Shown piece by piece: positions 11,395-19,762 of a DNA stretch of 64,000 nt. Below the pieces are notes generated by a model. It made no database searches, was not told the origin of the DNA, and worked only from the letters and a program-made list of their open reading frames with translations. Position 1 is the stretch's first letter, and each line of letters starts with the position of its first letter. This stretch comes from Pseudogemmatithrix spongiicola (lineage in GTDB: Bacteria; Gemmatimonadota; Gemmatimonadetes; Gemmatimonadales; Gemmatimonadaceae). The stretch is taken from assembly GCF_030623445.1 (NCBI RefSeq), contig NZ_CP130613.1:1798001-1862000 (forward strand), in the 5' to 3' direction. A program made the translations under genes and the position numbers.

Positions 11395-12510
11395 TTACTT
11401 GATAAACTTCGAGGCCTCGTGATACTCCATCCCGAACGCCTCCGCGACGCCCTGGTAGGTCACCTTGCCGTCGACCACGTTCAGCCCCTTGAGCAGCGCC
11501 GGATCTTCCGCCAACGCCTGCTTCCAGCCCTTGTTCGCGAGCTTGAGCGCATACGGCAGCGTCGCGTTGGTCAACGCGAGCGTCGAGGTGCGCGGCACGC
11601 CGCCCGGCATGTTCGCCACGCCGTAGTGGATGATGCCGTCCACCGTGTACACCGGGTTCTCGTGCGTCGTCGCCTTGATCGTCTCGACGCAGCCACCCTG
11701 GTCGATCGCCACGTCCACGATCACCGCGCCCGGCTGCATCTTCTTGAGATCCTCGCGACGGATCAACTTCGGGGCCTTCGCGCCCGGCAGCAGCACGCCG
11801 CCCACCACGAGGTCCGCCGTCGCGATCGCCTCGAGGATGTTCGCGCGGTTCGAGAACACCGTCTGCACGTTCGCCGGCATCACGTCGTTCAGGTAGCGCA
11901 GGCGCGGCAGCGAGGTGTCGAGGATGATCACCTTCGCGCCCATGCCCGCCGCCATCTTGGCCGCGTTCACGCCCACCACGCCGCCGCCGAGGATCACGAC
12001 CTTGGCCGGCGCCACGCCCGGCACGCCACCCAGCAGCACGCCGCGGCCGCCGTAGAGCTTCTCGAGGTACTTGGCGCCTTCCTGCACCGCCATGCGGCCC
12101 GCCACTTCCGACATCGGCGTCAGCAGCGGCAGCTCGCGCGACGCCAGCTCCACCGTCTCGTACGCGATGCAGGTCGCGCCGGACTCGAGGTGCGCCTTCG
12201 TCAGCTCCTCGTCCGCGGCGAAGTGGAAGTACGTGAAGATCGTCTGGCCCTTCCGCATCCGCGGCCACTCGACCTTGATCGGCTCCTTGACCTTGATGAT
12301 CATCTCGGCCGACGCCCACACCTCGTCCGCGGTCGGCAGGATCTTCGCGCCCACCGCCGTGTACTGCGCGTCATCGAAGCCCGAGCCCAACCCCGCGCCC
12401 TGCTCGATGTACACCGTATGCCCCGCCGCCACCAATGCCTCGGCGCCGGCCGGGACGAGGGCGATGCGGTTCTCGTTGGTCTTGATCTCTTTCGGAACGC
12501 CGATCTTCAT
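11395..12510 (-). CDS. ald: Alanine dehydrogenase
   Basis: NAD-dependent enzyme interconverting L-alanine with pyruvate and ammonia. It has 371 residues, the usual length. The N-terminus MKIGVPKEIKTNENRIALVP is diagnostic, with the substrate arginine in the following region. Further matches are KVKEPIKVEW, TYFHFAADEELT, LTPMSEVAGRMAVQEGA, the NAD-binding VVILGGGVVGVNAAKMA and VDVAIDQGGCVET. The gene stands alone, flanked on both sides by heptad repeat elements. An assignment to transhydrogenase alpha subunit is excluded by length and C-terminal motifs (PRTSTLALTNATLPY). Confidence 0.97.
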   Translation of the reverse strand: MKIGVPKEIKTNENRIALVPAGAEALVAAGHTVYIEQGAGLGSGFDDAQYTAVGAKILPTADEVWASAEMIIKVKEPIKVEWPRMRKGQTIFTYFHFAADEELTKAHLESGATCIAYETVELASRELPLLTPMSEVAGRMAVQEGAKYLEKLYGGRGVLLGGVPGVAPAKVVILGGGVVGVNAAKMAAGMGAKVIILDTSLPRLRYLNDVMPANVQTVFSNRANILEAIATADLVVGGVLLPGAKAPKLIRREDLKKMQPGAVIVDVAIDQGGCVETIKATTHENPVYTVDGIIHYGVANMPGGVPRTSTLALTNATLPYALKLANKGWKQALAEDPALLKGLNVVDGKVTYQGVAEAFGMEYHEASKFIK

Positions 12511-12516
12511 AAATAA

Positions 12517-12633
12517 GGCAGTTGAAAGTTATGAGTAGTGAGTTGTAAGTCACTGCACACAGCAACAGCACCCGGCGGAGTTTGGCAGTTCACTCTCAAC
12601 TCCCAACTCCCAACTCGTAACTGCAGTTGTCAG
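12517..12633. repeat. Inverted heptad-repeat element between ald and the M16 peptidase gene
   Basis: Two arms of degenerate 7-bp units lie in inverted orientation about 25 bp apart. The left arm (12518-12558) reads GTTGAAA, GTTATGA, GTAGTGA, GTTGTAA. The right arm (12586-12629), read on the minus strand, is GTTACGA, GTTGGGA, GTTGGGA, GTTGAGA, preceded by the palindrome AACTGCAGTT. The arms can form an imperfect stem of roughly 35 bp. The right arm begins directly after the stop codon of the M16 peptidase gene, so the element is in position to act as a transcript 3' end. Confidence 0.75.
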
Positions 12634-13898
12634 GTCGGTCCTAGCCGTACGATCGTCTGCTGATCCACGCCGTAGAAGGAAGCGCAGACGTCAGCGACCT
12701 CCCGCATCGTGATCGCATCCACGCGCGCCAGCACTTCATCCAGCGGCCGATAGGGCTCGTCAAACAGCTCCACCGCCGCCGCCCGGTACATCCGCGCCGG
12801 CACGCTTTCCATCGACAGCGTGATCTGCCCCTTCAGCTGCTGCTTGCCCATCGCCAGCTCGTCCGCGGTGAGTCCCGCCACCTGCAACAACGCAAGCTCG
12901 CTGCGTACCGCTGAGATCGCCTCTTCAGCCCGCTCCGGCGCACATCCAAGATAAATCCCTTGGCTGCCCGCCGTGGCGTGGAAGCTCTGGAAGCTGTGCA
13001 CGCTATACGCCAACCCGAGTTCCTCGCGCACCTTCTGGAACAGCCGCGAGCTCATCCCGCCGCCGAACAGCGAGTTCACCAGGAGCAACGCGTGCCGCCG
13101 CGCGTCGCGGTGCGGCACCGTCACGTTGCCCATCACCAAGTGCATCTGCTGGATGTCACGCTCGACCCGCTGCTCCGACGGCGCCACGGGCGCCACATCC
13201 GGCACGTCAAACAGCGCCAGCGGTCCCTGCCCCTTCAGATCGGCCCAGCCCGCCGCCGAGAGTATCGACAGCAACTGCTCGTGCGTGACGTTGCCCGCCG
13301 CCGCCACCACCACGTTCTCCGGGCGATACGCCCGCGTGTGCAGCGCGCGCAGGTCGGCCACGGTGAACGACTCCACCGTCTCCGGGGTCCCCAGGATCTG
13401 GAATCCGTGCGGATGGTCCCCGAACAGCGCCGTGTTGTGCACTTCGAAGACGATGTCGTCGGGCGTATCCTCGACCATCGCGATCTCCTCTAGGATCACG
13501 CCGCGCTCCAACTCCAGGTCCTGCTCGCGCAGGGCCGGCCGGAACATCAGGTCGAAGAGCACGTCTGCCGCCTGCGGGAGGTGCTCGTCGAGCACGCGCG
13601 CCTGGTAGCTCGTGTGCTCCCGCGCGGTGTAGGCGTCGAGCGATCCGCCCAACGACTCCAGCGACAGCGCGATCTCGCGCGCGCTGCGCCGCTCGCTGCC
13701 CTTGAACACCATGTGCTCGAGGAAGTGCGAGATGCCCATCTGCTCGCGCGTCTCATGCAGCGAAGCCGCCCGGACCCAGGCCCCCAAAGCAACCGACCGC
13801 ACTCCCGGCATATGCTCCGAGAGTACGGTCAGTCCATTCGGCAGGACGGTCCGCTGGACGCCCGTCTGAGGGGCGGTCACCACGGACGGCTGGCTCAC
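12630..13898 (-). CDS. M16-family zinc metallopeptidase
   Basis: Zinc peptidase of the insulysin/mitochondrial-processing-peptidase family. It has 422 residues. The inverted zinc motif His58-Phe-Leu-Glu61-His62 (SHFLEHMVFKG) is followed by the third ligand, Glu138, in ERGVILEEIAM, the expected 76 residues later. Both M16 repeats are present; the second contains VRLG and the GMSSRLFQKVREELGLAYSV motif near residue 290. No signal peptide is visible, so it is probably cytoplasmic. The gene overlaps the end of pnp by 4 nt. An M16 peptidase next to pnp is also known from Firmicutes (ymxG/mlpA-like), which supports the family but not a specific substrate. Confidence 0.92.
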   Translation of the reverse strand: MSQPSVVTAPQTGVQRTVLPNGLTVLSEHMPGVRSVALGAWVRAASLHETREQMGISHFLEHMVFKGSERRSAREIALSLESLGGSLDAYTAREHTSYQARVLDEHLPQAADVLFDLMFRPALREQDLELERGVILEEIAMVEDTPDDIVFEVHNTALFGDHPHGFQILGTPETVESFTVADLRALHTRAYRPENVVVAAAGNVTHEQLLSILSAAGWADLKGQGPLALFDVPDVAPVAPSEQRVERDIQQMHLVMGNVTVPHRDARRHALLLVNSLFGGGMSSRLFQKVREELGLAYSVHSFQSFHATAGSQGIYLGCAPERAEEAISAVRSELALLQVAGLTADELAMGKQQLKGQITLSMESVPARMYRAAAVELFDEPYRPLDEVLARVDAITMREVADVCASFYGVDQQTIVRLGPT

Positions 13899-16120
13899 TC
13901 GCGGCCGCGGCCTCCGCGCCCGCCGCGGTCGCCACGCGGGCGATCGCCACGGTCACGACGCTCGCGGCGCTCGCCGCCCTCGCCACCTTCCGACGACGCG
14001 CCTTCGCCCTCGGCCGCCGAGTCGGCGCCCTCCGGCTTCGGCAGCAGCGCCTTCATCGAGAGGCGCAGACGGCCGCGCTCGTCGCGGTCGATGAGCTTGA
14101 CCGTCACGGTCTCGCCCTTCTTCACGATGTCTTCCGGCTTCTCCACGCGGTGGTGGCGCATCTCGGAGACGTGCAGCAGGGCCTCGGTGCCCGGCATGAT
14201 CTCGATGAAGGCGCCGAACGCCGTCACCGACTTCACCGTGCCCTGGTAGGTCTCGCCCACCACCGGCTCGGCGGTGATCGCCTGCACCATCTGCTTCGCG
14301 CGCTCCATCGCCTCGCCGCCGACGGCGGCGATGGTGACCAGGCCCGAGTCGTCCACGGTGACTTCCGCACCCGTCTCGTCCTGGATGCCGCGGATCGTCT
14401 TGCCCTTCGGGCCGATGAGATCGCCGATCTTCTCCGGGTTGATCGTCATCGTCACGATGCGCGGCGCCCACGGCGACAGCTCCGGACGCACGGTCGGCAG
14501 CGCCTTGTTCATCTCGCCGAGGATGTGCAGGCGGCCTTCCTTGGCCTGCGCCAGCGCCTCGGTCATGATCTTGAGGTCGAGCCCCTGGATCTTGATGTCC
14601 ATCTGGATGGACGTGATGCCGGTCTCGGTGCCCGCGACCTTGAAGTCCATGTCGCCGAGGTGGTCTTCGGTGCCCAGGATGTCCGTGAGGATCGCGTACT
14701 TCTTGCCTTCCTTGATCAGGCCCATCGCGACGCCGGCCACCGGCGCCTTGAGCGGGATGCCCGCGTCGAAGCAGGCCAGCGAACCGCCGCAGATCGACGC
14801 CATCGAGGACGAGCCGTTCGACTCGAGGATCTCCGACACGATGCGGATCGTGTACGGGAATTCCTCGAACGGCGGCAGCACGCCCTGGATCGCACGCTCG
14901 GCGAGCGCACCGTGGCCGATCTCGCGACGGCCCGTGCCGCGCATCGGCTTGGCTTCGCCCGTCGAGAACGGCGGGAAGTTGTAGTGCAGCATGAAGGACT
15001 TCGTCGACTCCTTCGGCTCGTCGATGTTGTCCATGCGCTGGACGTCATTCGCCGTACCGAGGGTCGCGACCACGAGCGCCTGCGTCTGGCCGCGCGTGAA
15101 TAGCGCGGAGCCGTGGGCGCGCGGCAGCACCGACGTGTCGATCGAGATGTCGCGCACGACGTTCGGCTTGCGGCCGTCGACGCGCAGGCCGGTGCTCAGC
15201 ACCTGGTCGCGCAGCGCGTTGTACTCGATGTCGCCGACGATCATGCCGACGAGGCCGTGATGCTCCGGCGCGAGGACCTCGGCCATCTCGGCCTTGACCT
15301 CTTCCTTCACCTTCTCGACGGCCTGGATGCGCGTCGCCTTGTCCTTCTGGTTGATGGCGGCTTCGATGCGCTTCTCGGCGGCCTTCGTCACCGTCTTGCG
15401 CACGTCGTCGGGGATCTCCGTCCCCTTCCACTCCATCTTCTCGACCTTGCCAGCCTTCTTGAGCAGCTCTTCCTGCATGCCGACGAGCTCGGCGAGGCCC
15501 TTCTGGGCCACCTTGAGCGCGTCGACGATGTCGGCTTCCGAGACTTCGAGCGCGCCGCCCTCGACCATCATGATCGAGTCATCCGTGCCGGCGACGACCA
15601 TGTCGATGTCCGAGAACTCGAGCGCCTGGAACGTCGGGTTGAGCACCCACTTGCCTTCGATGCGGCCGACGCGGACGCCGGCGATCGGGCCCGCCCACGG
15701 AATCTTGCTGGAGGCCAGCGCGTAGCTCGTGGCGATGAGGCCGAGCACGTCGTGGTCGTTCTCTTGGTCGGCGGAGAGGACGTAGATCACGACCTGCACT
15801 TCGTTCTGGAAGCCTTCCGGGAACAGCGGCCGGATGGAGCGGTCGATGATACGGCAGGAGAGGATCTCTTCATCGCGCGGACGACCTTCGCGCTTGATGA
15901 AGCCGCCCGGGATCTTGCCCGAGGCGTACATCTTTTCCTTGTACTCGACCGTCAGGGGGAAGAACGGGAGGGGGCTCTTCTTGTCGCTGACCGTGACGGC
16001 CGCGAGGAGGACGGTCTCGCCATAGGTGACGAGGGCCGAGCCGGCGGCCTGCTTGGCCATGCGCCCGGTCTCGATGATGAGGGGGCGGCCAGCGAAGGTC
16101 CGCTCAATACGATGCATCAT
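13895..16120 (-). CDS. pnp: Polyribonucleotide nucleotidyltransferase (PNPase)
   Basis: Phosphorolytic 3'-to-5' exoribonuclease of mRNA decay. It has 741 residues, slightly longer than usual. The first RNase PH domain contains FFPLTVEYKEKMYASGKIPGG and REGRPRDEEILSCRIIDRSI. The second contains ALFTRGQTQALVVATLG, EILESNGSSSMASICGGSL and the KVAGTETGITSIQMDIK region. A KH domain (IGDLIGPKGKTIRGIQDETG) and an S1 domain (YQGTVKSVTAFGAFIEIMPG) follow. The last roughly 45 residues are a Glu/Gly/Arg-rich tail with RGDRGGRGGRGRE. Two adjacent ATG codons (16120 and 16117) can serve as start. It follows rpsO with a strong hairpin in between. Confidence 0.97.
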   Translation of the reverse strand: MMHRIERTFAGRPLIIETGRMAKQAAGSALVTYGETVLLAAVTVSDKKSPLPFFPLTVEYKEKMYASGKIPGGFIKREGRPRDEEILSCRIIDRSIRPLFPEGFQNEVQVVIYVLSADQENDHDVLGLIATSYALASSKIPWAGPIAGVRVGRIEGKWVLNPTFQALEFSDIDMVVAGTDDSIMMVEGGALEVSEADIVDALKVAQKGLAELVGMQEELLKKAGKVEKMEWKGTEIPDDVRKTVTKAAEKRIEAAINQKDKATRIQAVEKVKEEVKAEMAEVLAPEHHGLVGMIVGDIEYNALRDQVLSTGLRVDGRKPNVVRDISIDTSVLPRAHGSALFTRGQTQALVVATLGTANDVQRMDNIDEPKESTKSFMLHYNFPPFSTGEAKPMRGTGRREIGHGALAERAIQGVLPPFEEFPYTIRIVSEILESNGSSSMASICGGSLACFDAGIPLKAPVAGVAMGLIKEGKKYAILTDILGTEDHLGDMDFKVAGTETGITSIQMDIKIQGLDLKIMTEALAQAKEGRLHILGEMNKALPTVRPELSPWAPRIVTMTINPEKIGDLIGPKGKTIRGIQDETGAEVTVDDSGLVTIAAVGGEAMERAKQMVQAITAEPVVGETYQGTVKSVTAFGAFIEIMPGTEALLHVSEMRHHRVEKPEDIVKKGETVTVKLIDRDERGRLRLSMKALLPKPEGADSAAEGEGASSEGGEGGERRERRDRGDRPRGDRGGRGGRGRE

Positions 16121-16158
16121 AGTCTTTTTGGTGTCCGCGTGCCCGGGATGGGCGATGA

Positions 16159-16204
16159 CACACGAAGCGCGCGATCCGCGTCAGTGCGGTCGCGCGCTCG
16201 TGTG
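16159..16204 (-). promoter_or_regulatory. Long hairpin in the rpsO-pnp intergenic region
   Basis: The arms 16159-16179 (CACACGAAGCGCGCGATCCGC) and 16186-16204 (GCGGTCGCGCGCTCGTGTG) are complementary except for two single-base bulges, with a 6-nt loop. The hairpin lies between the rpsO stop and the pnp start. There is no adjacent U-run on the minus strand, so it is more like an RNA-processing or attenuation hairpin than a simple terminator. In Escherichia coli the same intergenic position carries an RNase III site that controls pnp; equivalence here is inference. Confidence 0.55.
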
Positions 16205-16214
16205 AGTGATGCGC

Positions 16215-16475
16215 TTAGTAGCGCAGGCCGAGATCGGCGATGATCTTGCGGTACGCCGCAATGTCAGAGCGCTGCAGATACTTGAGCAGGCGCTTGCGCT
16301 GTCCGACCATCTTCAGGAGACCACGGCGACCGTGGTGGTCCTTGTGGTGGGTGCGGAAGTGCTCGGTGAGGTAGTTGATACGCTCAGTGAGAACCGCAAC
16401 CTGCACCTGAGTCGAGCCCGTGTCGGTCTCGTGCTGGCGGTTCTTCTCAATCACCGCCGTCTTGACAAACGCCAT
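16215..16475 (-). CDS. rpsO: 30S ribosomal protein S15
   Basis: Small-subunit primary binding protein that contacts 16S rRNA and the S6/S18 platform. It has 86 residues from the ATG at 16475, close to the usual 88-89. The sequence contains [40 protein letters not shown] and [16 protein letters not shown], all highly conserved. Longer in-frame extensions upstream have no conserved sequence and are not used. It is the first gene of an rpsO-pnp-M16 group. S15 autoregulation by its own leader is common, but I see no clear leader structure here. Confidence 0.97.
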   Translation of the reverse strand: MAFVKTAVIEKNRQHETDTGSTQVQVAVLTERINYLTEHFRTHHKDHHGRRGLLKMVGQRKRLLKYLQRSDIAAYRKIIADLGLRY

Positions 16476-16614
16476 CAGAAATCCTTGCCTGCGCTGCGCA
16501 GTGCTGTGAGTGCCTAATCTGTGGTAGCACAGAAACTTAGGCCGGCTGTCCGGGCATGTAAAGGGGCGCGGTCCTCCGGCCTCTGGTCCCGCTGCCGAAA
16601 CTTCGCGGCGACCG

Positions 16615-16642
16615 GTTGCGTCATATCGATAAACGATATACC
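16615..16642 (+). promoter_or_regulatory. Probable promoter of the DUF2975/XRE cassette
   Basis: A -35-like TTGCGT at 16615-16620 is followed after 16 bp by a -10-like TATACC at 16637-16642. The match is moderate. The -10 lies inside the inverted repeat described in the next entry, which is what a repressor-controlled promoter would look like. Confidence 0.4.
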
Positions 16643-16653
16643 GTTTATCGATA
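16624..16653. promoter_or_regulatory. Perfect 12-bp inverted repeat, probable operator for the XRE regulator
   Basis: The arms TATCGATAAACG (16624-16635) and CGTTTATCGATA (16642-16653) are exact reverse complements separated by 6 bp. The site ends 15 bp before the first start codon of the cassette and covers the proposed -10 box. Its A+T content stands out from the surrounding sequence. Autoregulation by the HTH protein encoded two genes downstream is the simplest reading. Confidence 0.65.
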
Positions 16654-16668
16654 ACCAACCTCGCCACC

Positions 16669-17202
16669 ATGAAGCTCTTCGCCCCCGCCCCCTCCAACGC
16701 CGTCCGCCTCGCCTGGCGGGCCCTCGGCCTCCTGACCCTCGGCAACGGGGTCTATGCCCTCTTCGTCCTGGGCATGGGGCTCGCGCTCCTCATCGCCCCG
16801 GACGCCACGATGACGGCCATCGGCGTCCGCGAGGACGTCGACCGCAGCCGCATCCTCCCCGCCATGCGCGTACTGGTGCTCATCGGGCTCGCCGGGGCCT
16901 ACCTCGTGCATCGGCTGCTCAAGACCCTGCGGGCCATCGTTAGCACGATCGGTGACGGCGACGCCTTCGTGGCCGCAAACGCCGACCGGCTCGAGACGCT
17001 CGGCCGCCAGCTCATCGGGCTCGAGCTGCTGCACCTCGCCGTGGGCCTCGTGACCTCGCTCGGCTCCACCGCCCAGCAACCCCTCGACGTGGACTGGAAC
17101 TTCTCGGTCACGCCCTGGCTCACGATCCTGCTGGTCTTCGTGCTCGCGCAGGTGTTCCGCGAGGGGGCGCGCTTGCGCCGCGAACTCGACGGCGTGGTCT
17201 GA
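16669..17202 (+). CDS. DUF2975-family membrane protein
   Basis: Integral membrane protein of 177 residues with four hydrophobic segments (about 20-45, 65-80, 110-130 and 140-155). Between segments 2 and 3 it has [20 protein letters not shown], which matches the D/N/R pattern of DUF2975 proteins (GD-PF-x-x-x-N-x-x-RL). It is followed after 3 nt by a small HTH gene, and this pairing is typical of DUF2975 proteins in many phyla. The biochemical role of the family is unknown. The start ATG at 16669 lies just after the inverted-repeat operator. Confidence 0.82.
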   Translation: MKLFAPAPSNAVRLAWRALGLLTLGNGVYALFVLGMGLALLIAPDATMTAIGVREDVDRSRILPAMRVLVLIGLAGAYLVHRLLKTLRAIVSTIGDGDAFVAANADRLETLGRQLIGLELLHLAVGLVTSLGSTAQQPLDVDWNFSVTPWLTILLVFVLAQVFREGARLRRELDGVV

Positions 17203-17205
17203 CCC

Positions 17206-17439
17206 ATGGCCATCATCGTCCGGCTGGACGAACTCCTCGCTGACCGCGGCATGACGCTCACCGAACTCTCGCAGCGCGTCGGCATCACGCTCGCCAACCT
17301 CTCGGTGCTCAAGTCGGGCCGCGCGCGCGCCGTCCGCTTCTCCACGCTCGCCGCCGTCTGCGACGCCCTCCAGTGCCAACCCGGCGACCTGCTCGCCTAC
17401 GACGCCACCGTCCCTGACCGCGAGGATGACGATGCCTGA
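17206..17439 (+). CDS. Small XRE-family transcriptional regulator (YozG-like)
   Basis: A 77-residue DNA-binding protein that is essentially one Cro/CI helix-turn-helix domain. The HTH runs through MTLTELSQRVGITLANLSVL, with the recognition helix region KSGRARAVRFSTLAAVCDAL and the characteristic ending QPGDLLAYD. The Asp/Glu-rich C-terminus is short. Position directly after the DUF2975 gene, and a perfect 30-bp palindromic site upstream of that gene, make autoregulation likely. Its last 14 nt overlap the next gene. Confidence 0.88.
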   Translation: MAIIVRLDELLADRGMTLTELSQRVGITLANLSVLKSGRARAVRFSTLAAVCDALQCQPGDLLAYDATVPDREDDDA

Positions 17440-17905
17440 CCTCCGCACGCCCCTGCTCCGCTTCCTGCGCCCCGACCACGCGCGCTGGGACGGCGTGCGC
17501 CCCATCCAGGTGGCGACGCTCCGCCTCTTCTACTTCCTCATGGCCGCGTTCGTCGCGACGGACGCGTGGCGCGGCATCCTGACCCACACGGGCCCGTGGG
17601 ATCCCGTGCGCGCCGTGGCCGTCTGCGTGTGGGCGGCGTATCCCACGCTGGGCATCCTCGGGCTGTGGCATCCGCTGCGCATGCTGCCGTTGATGCTCTT
17701 CATGGTCAGCTACAAGACGCTTTGGCTCGCCGCGGTCGCCTTCCCACTCTGGCGCGAGGGTGAGCTCTGGGGCACGCCGACCGGCGACATGGCGCAGGCC
17801 TTCCTCGCCTTGCCGGTGGTGCTGCTCGCGATCCCCTGGGGCTACGTGTGGCGCGAGTTCGTGCGGCCGCCGCGCCGCAGCCCCACCTCGGCGGCGCTCC
17901 CGTGA
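17426..17905 (+). CDS. Hypothetical membrane protein with four predicted helices
   Basis: The protein has 159 residues and four hydrophobic segments (about 27-47, 60-80, 83-105 and 123-143). I do not recognise a family. It has an N-terminal RFLRPDHARWDGVRPIQVAT and a short basic, proline-rich C-terminus. The start is ATG at 17426, or ATG at 17432. The gene overlaps the XRE regulator upstream and shares a 4-nt GTGA overlap with the next gene, so it is part of the same cassette. A role linked to the regulator is inferred only from this arrangement. Confidence 0.75.
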   Translation: MTMPDLRTPLLRFLRPDHARWDGVRPIQVATLRLFYFLMAAFVATDAWRGILTHTGPWDPVRAVAVCVWAAYPTLGILGLWHPLRMLPLMLFMVSYKTLWLAAVAFPLWREGELWGTPTGDMAQAFLALPVVLLAIPWGYVWREFVRPPRRSPTSAALP

Positions 17906-18576
17906 ACTGGCTGCACGCCCTCGGGCGCAACACGCACATCGCCATGGGCACGCTGGGCCTCCTCTCCGGCGCGCTGGCCATGATGCTCCGCAAGGGCTCG
18001 CGCACGCACGCCCGCGTCGGCCACGTGTTCTTCGTCTCGATGACGCTCATGGCGAGCACGGGCACCATCCTCTCGATGGTGCCGGAGCTCGACCGAGTGA
18101 ACATCGCCGGCGGCTCGCTCGCGCTCTACCTCACGATCACGGCGTGGGTCACGGTGGAGCGCCGCCCCGGCAGCGTGGGTCGGGCCGAATGGCTCATGGC
18201 GGCGGCTGGTGCCGGCGCGGCCATCCTGCTCTTCTCGTTCGCCGCTCGTGCGGCTGGAATCCCGGCCGAGGCGGGAGCGGTGCCGTTCTTCTCCGCCTTC
18301 GGAAGCATCCTCGCGCTCAGCGTGGCCGGAGACGTTCGGCTCATCCGGCGCGGCGGGGTCCAGGGCCGCGCCCGCACCACACGGCACCTCTGGCGCATGT
18401 GCACCGCCATGCTGCTGGCCACGCTCTCGCTCTTCCTGGGGCAGCCGCAGGTCTTCCCCGACGTGCTACGCGAGCGCGGCCTTCTCGCCGTGCCGCCCGC
18501 GCTCGTCGTCGCCGCGCTGCTGTACTTCCTGGTTCGCGAACGTGCGCGAGCGCCGCGTGCACTCCGCGCGCGCTAG
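17902..18576 (+). CDS. DUF2306-like multi-pass membrane protein
   Basis: I place the start at GTG 17902, inside the stop of the previous gene (GTGA), giving 224 residues that begin VNWLHALGRNTHIAMG. Longer forms would overlap the upstream gene by about 60 nt. About six to seven hydrophobic segments are visible. The pattern HIAMGTLGLLSGALAMMLRK, then THARVGHVFFVSMTLMASTG, fits DUF2306-like proteins, whose function is unknown. The C-terminus is short and Arg-rich. It is the last gene of the cassette and converges on rseP with only 7 bp between the stops. Confidence 0.72.
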   Translation: MNWLHALGRNTHIAMGTLGLLSGALAMMLRKGSRTHARVGHVFFVSMTLMASTGTILSMVPELDRVNIAGGSLALYLTITAWVTVERRPGSVGRAEWLMAAAGAGAAILLFSFAARAAGIPAEAGAVPFFSAFGSILALSVAGDVRLIRRGGVQGRARTTRHLWRMCTAMLLATLSLFLGQPQVFPDVLRERGLLAVPPALVVAALLYFLVRERARAPRALRAR

Positions 18577-18583
18577 GCTCGGG

Positions 18584-19762
18584 TCAGTCGCCGGCGCCGA
18601 ACCAGCCGGTGACCAAGCGCTTCAGGTCGTTGAACGTCACGGTCACGAACAGCAGCAGGATCGCCGCGAGGCCGATGCGCGCGTACCACTCCTTCACGAC
18701 CGTCGGCAGCGGCTTGCGGATGGCGCCTTCCACCAAGTTCAGGACGATCTGGCCGCCATCGAGCAGCGGGATCGGCAGCATGTTCAGGATGGCGAGGTTG
18801 ATGCTCAGGAACGCCACCAACGCCCACATGTTCTCGAGCCCCGACTGAGCGGCCGTCACGCTGGCCCGCGCGATCTCCACGGGACCGCCGAGCTGGCTCA
18901 CCGACACATTGCCCTTGAACAAGCCGCCGAGCACACCGAGCACGCTGGCGCCCATGTCCACGGTCGCATTGACGCCCGCGACCACGGCCGCGCCAGCCGC
19001 CATGGGCTCGCGCTGCGCCGTCCCGCGCGGGCCAACGCCGATACGGCCGACGCGCCGCAGTTCACCCGTGGAATCCGAGGGAATCTCCTGCGCCTCAGGG
19101 GTGATGGTCAGGCTCAGCGTCTCGCCGCCACGCACCACCGTGAACGTCAACGGTTGCTCGGGCGCGGCGCTGACGCGCGTCAGCACCTCATCCCAACGCT
19201 TGATGGTCACGCCATCGATCGCCGCGATGCTGTCGCCGCGCTGCATGCCCGCCCGCGCCGCCGGACGCTCGGCCACCACGCTGTCCACCACCGCCGGCAG
19301 ATAGCCGCTGCCGTAGTACATGAACACGCCCGTGCTCACGACCACCGCGAGAATCACGTTCATGACCACGCCGGCGACGAGGATCACGAGCTTCTTGTAG
19401 AGCGGCTTCGACTCGAACCAGCGATCGGGCGGGATCGGCTTCGGCCCGTGCGGGATCATCGAGTGCTCATCCCAATGCTTGCTCCGCTCCACGGGCGCCC
19501 CGTCGCCGCGCAGCTCGGGTCCGCCCTCGAGCGTCGAGGCATGCTCGTCTTCCTGCGAGGCCATGCGGACGTAGCCGCCGATCGGCAGCGCGCTGATCGC
19601 GTACTCCGTCTCGCCGCGGCGGAAGCTCCAGATGGGGCTGCCCCAGCCCAGCGAGAAACGCGGCGCATACACGCCGGCCCACTTGGCGGCGAGGAAGTGC
19701 CCGAGCTCGTGCACGAAGATCACGAGCCCGAGGACCAGCAACGGTGCGAGCCAACTCAGCAT
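18584..19762 (-). CDS. rseP: RseP-type site-2 metalloprotease
   Basis: Intramembrane zinc protease that releases anti-sigma factors or clears signal peptides. It has 392 residues. The HExxH motif is His18-Glu-Leu-Gly-His22 in the first membrane helix. The second metal motif is in MLPIPLLDGGQIVLNLVEG near the C-terminus. A single PDZ domain follows the second helix (AGMQRGDSIAAIDGVTI). Compared with Escherichia coli RseP, which has two PDZ domains, it looks like the shorter single-PDZ type. An insertion of about 45 residues (SQEDEHAS to PIPPDRWFE) precedes helix 2. Its start overlaps the dxr stop (TAATG). Confidence 0.94.
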   Translation of the reverse strand: MLSWLAPLLVLGLVIFVHELGHFLAAKWAGVYAPRFSLGWGSPIWSFRRGETEYAISALPIGGYVRMASQEDEHASTLEGGPELRGDGAPVERSKHWDEHSMIPHGPKPIPPDRWFESKPLYKKLVILVAGVVMNVILAVVVSTGVFMYYGSGYLPAVVDSVVAERPAARAGMQRGDSIAAIDGVTIKRWDEVLTRVSAAPEQPLTFTVVRGGETLSLTITPEAQEIPSDSTGELRRVGRIGVGPRGTAQREPMAAGAAVVAGVNATVDMGASVLGVLGGLFKGNVSVSQLGGPVEIARASVTAAQSGLENMWALVAFLSINLAILNMLPIPLLDGGQIVLNLVEGAIRKPLPTVVKEWYARIGLAAILLLFVTVTFNDLKRLVTGWFGAGD

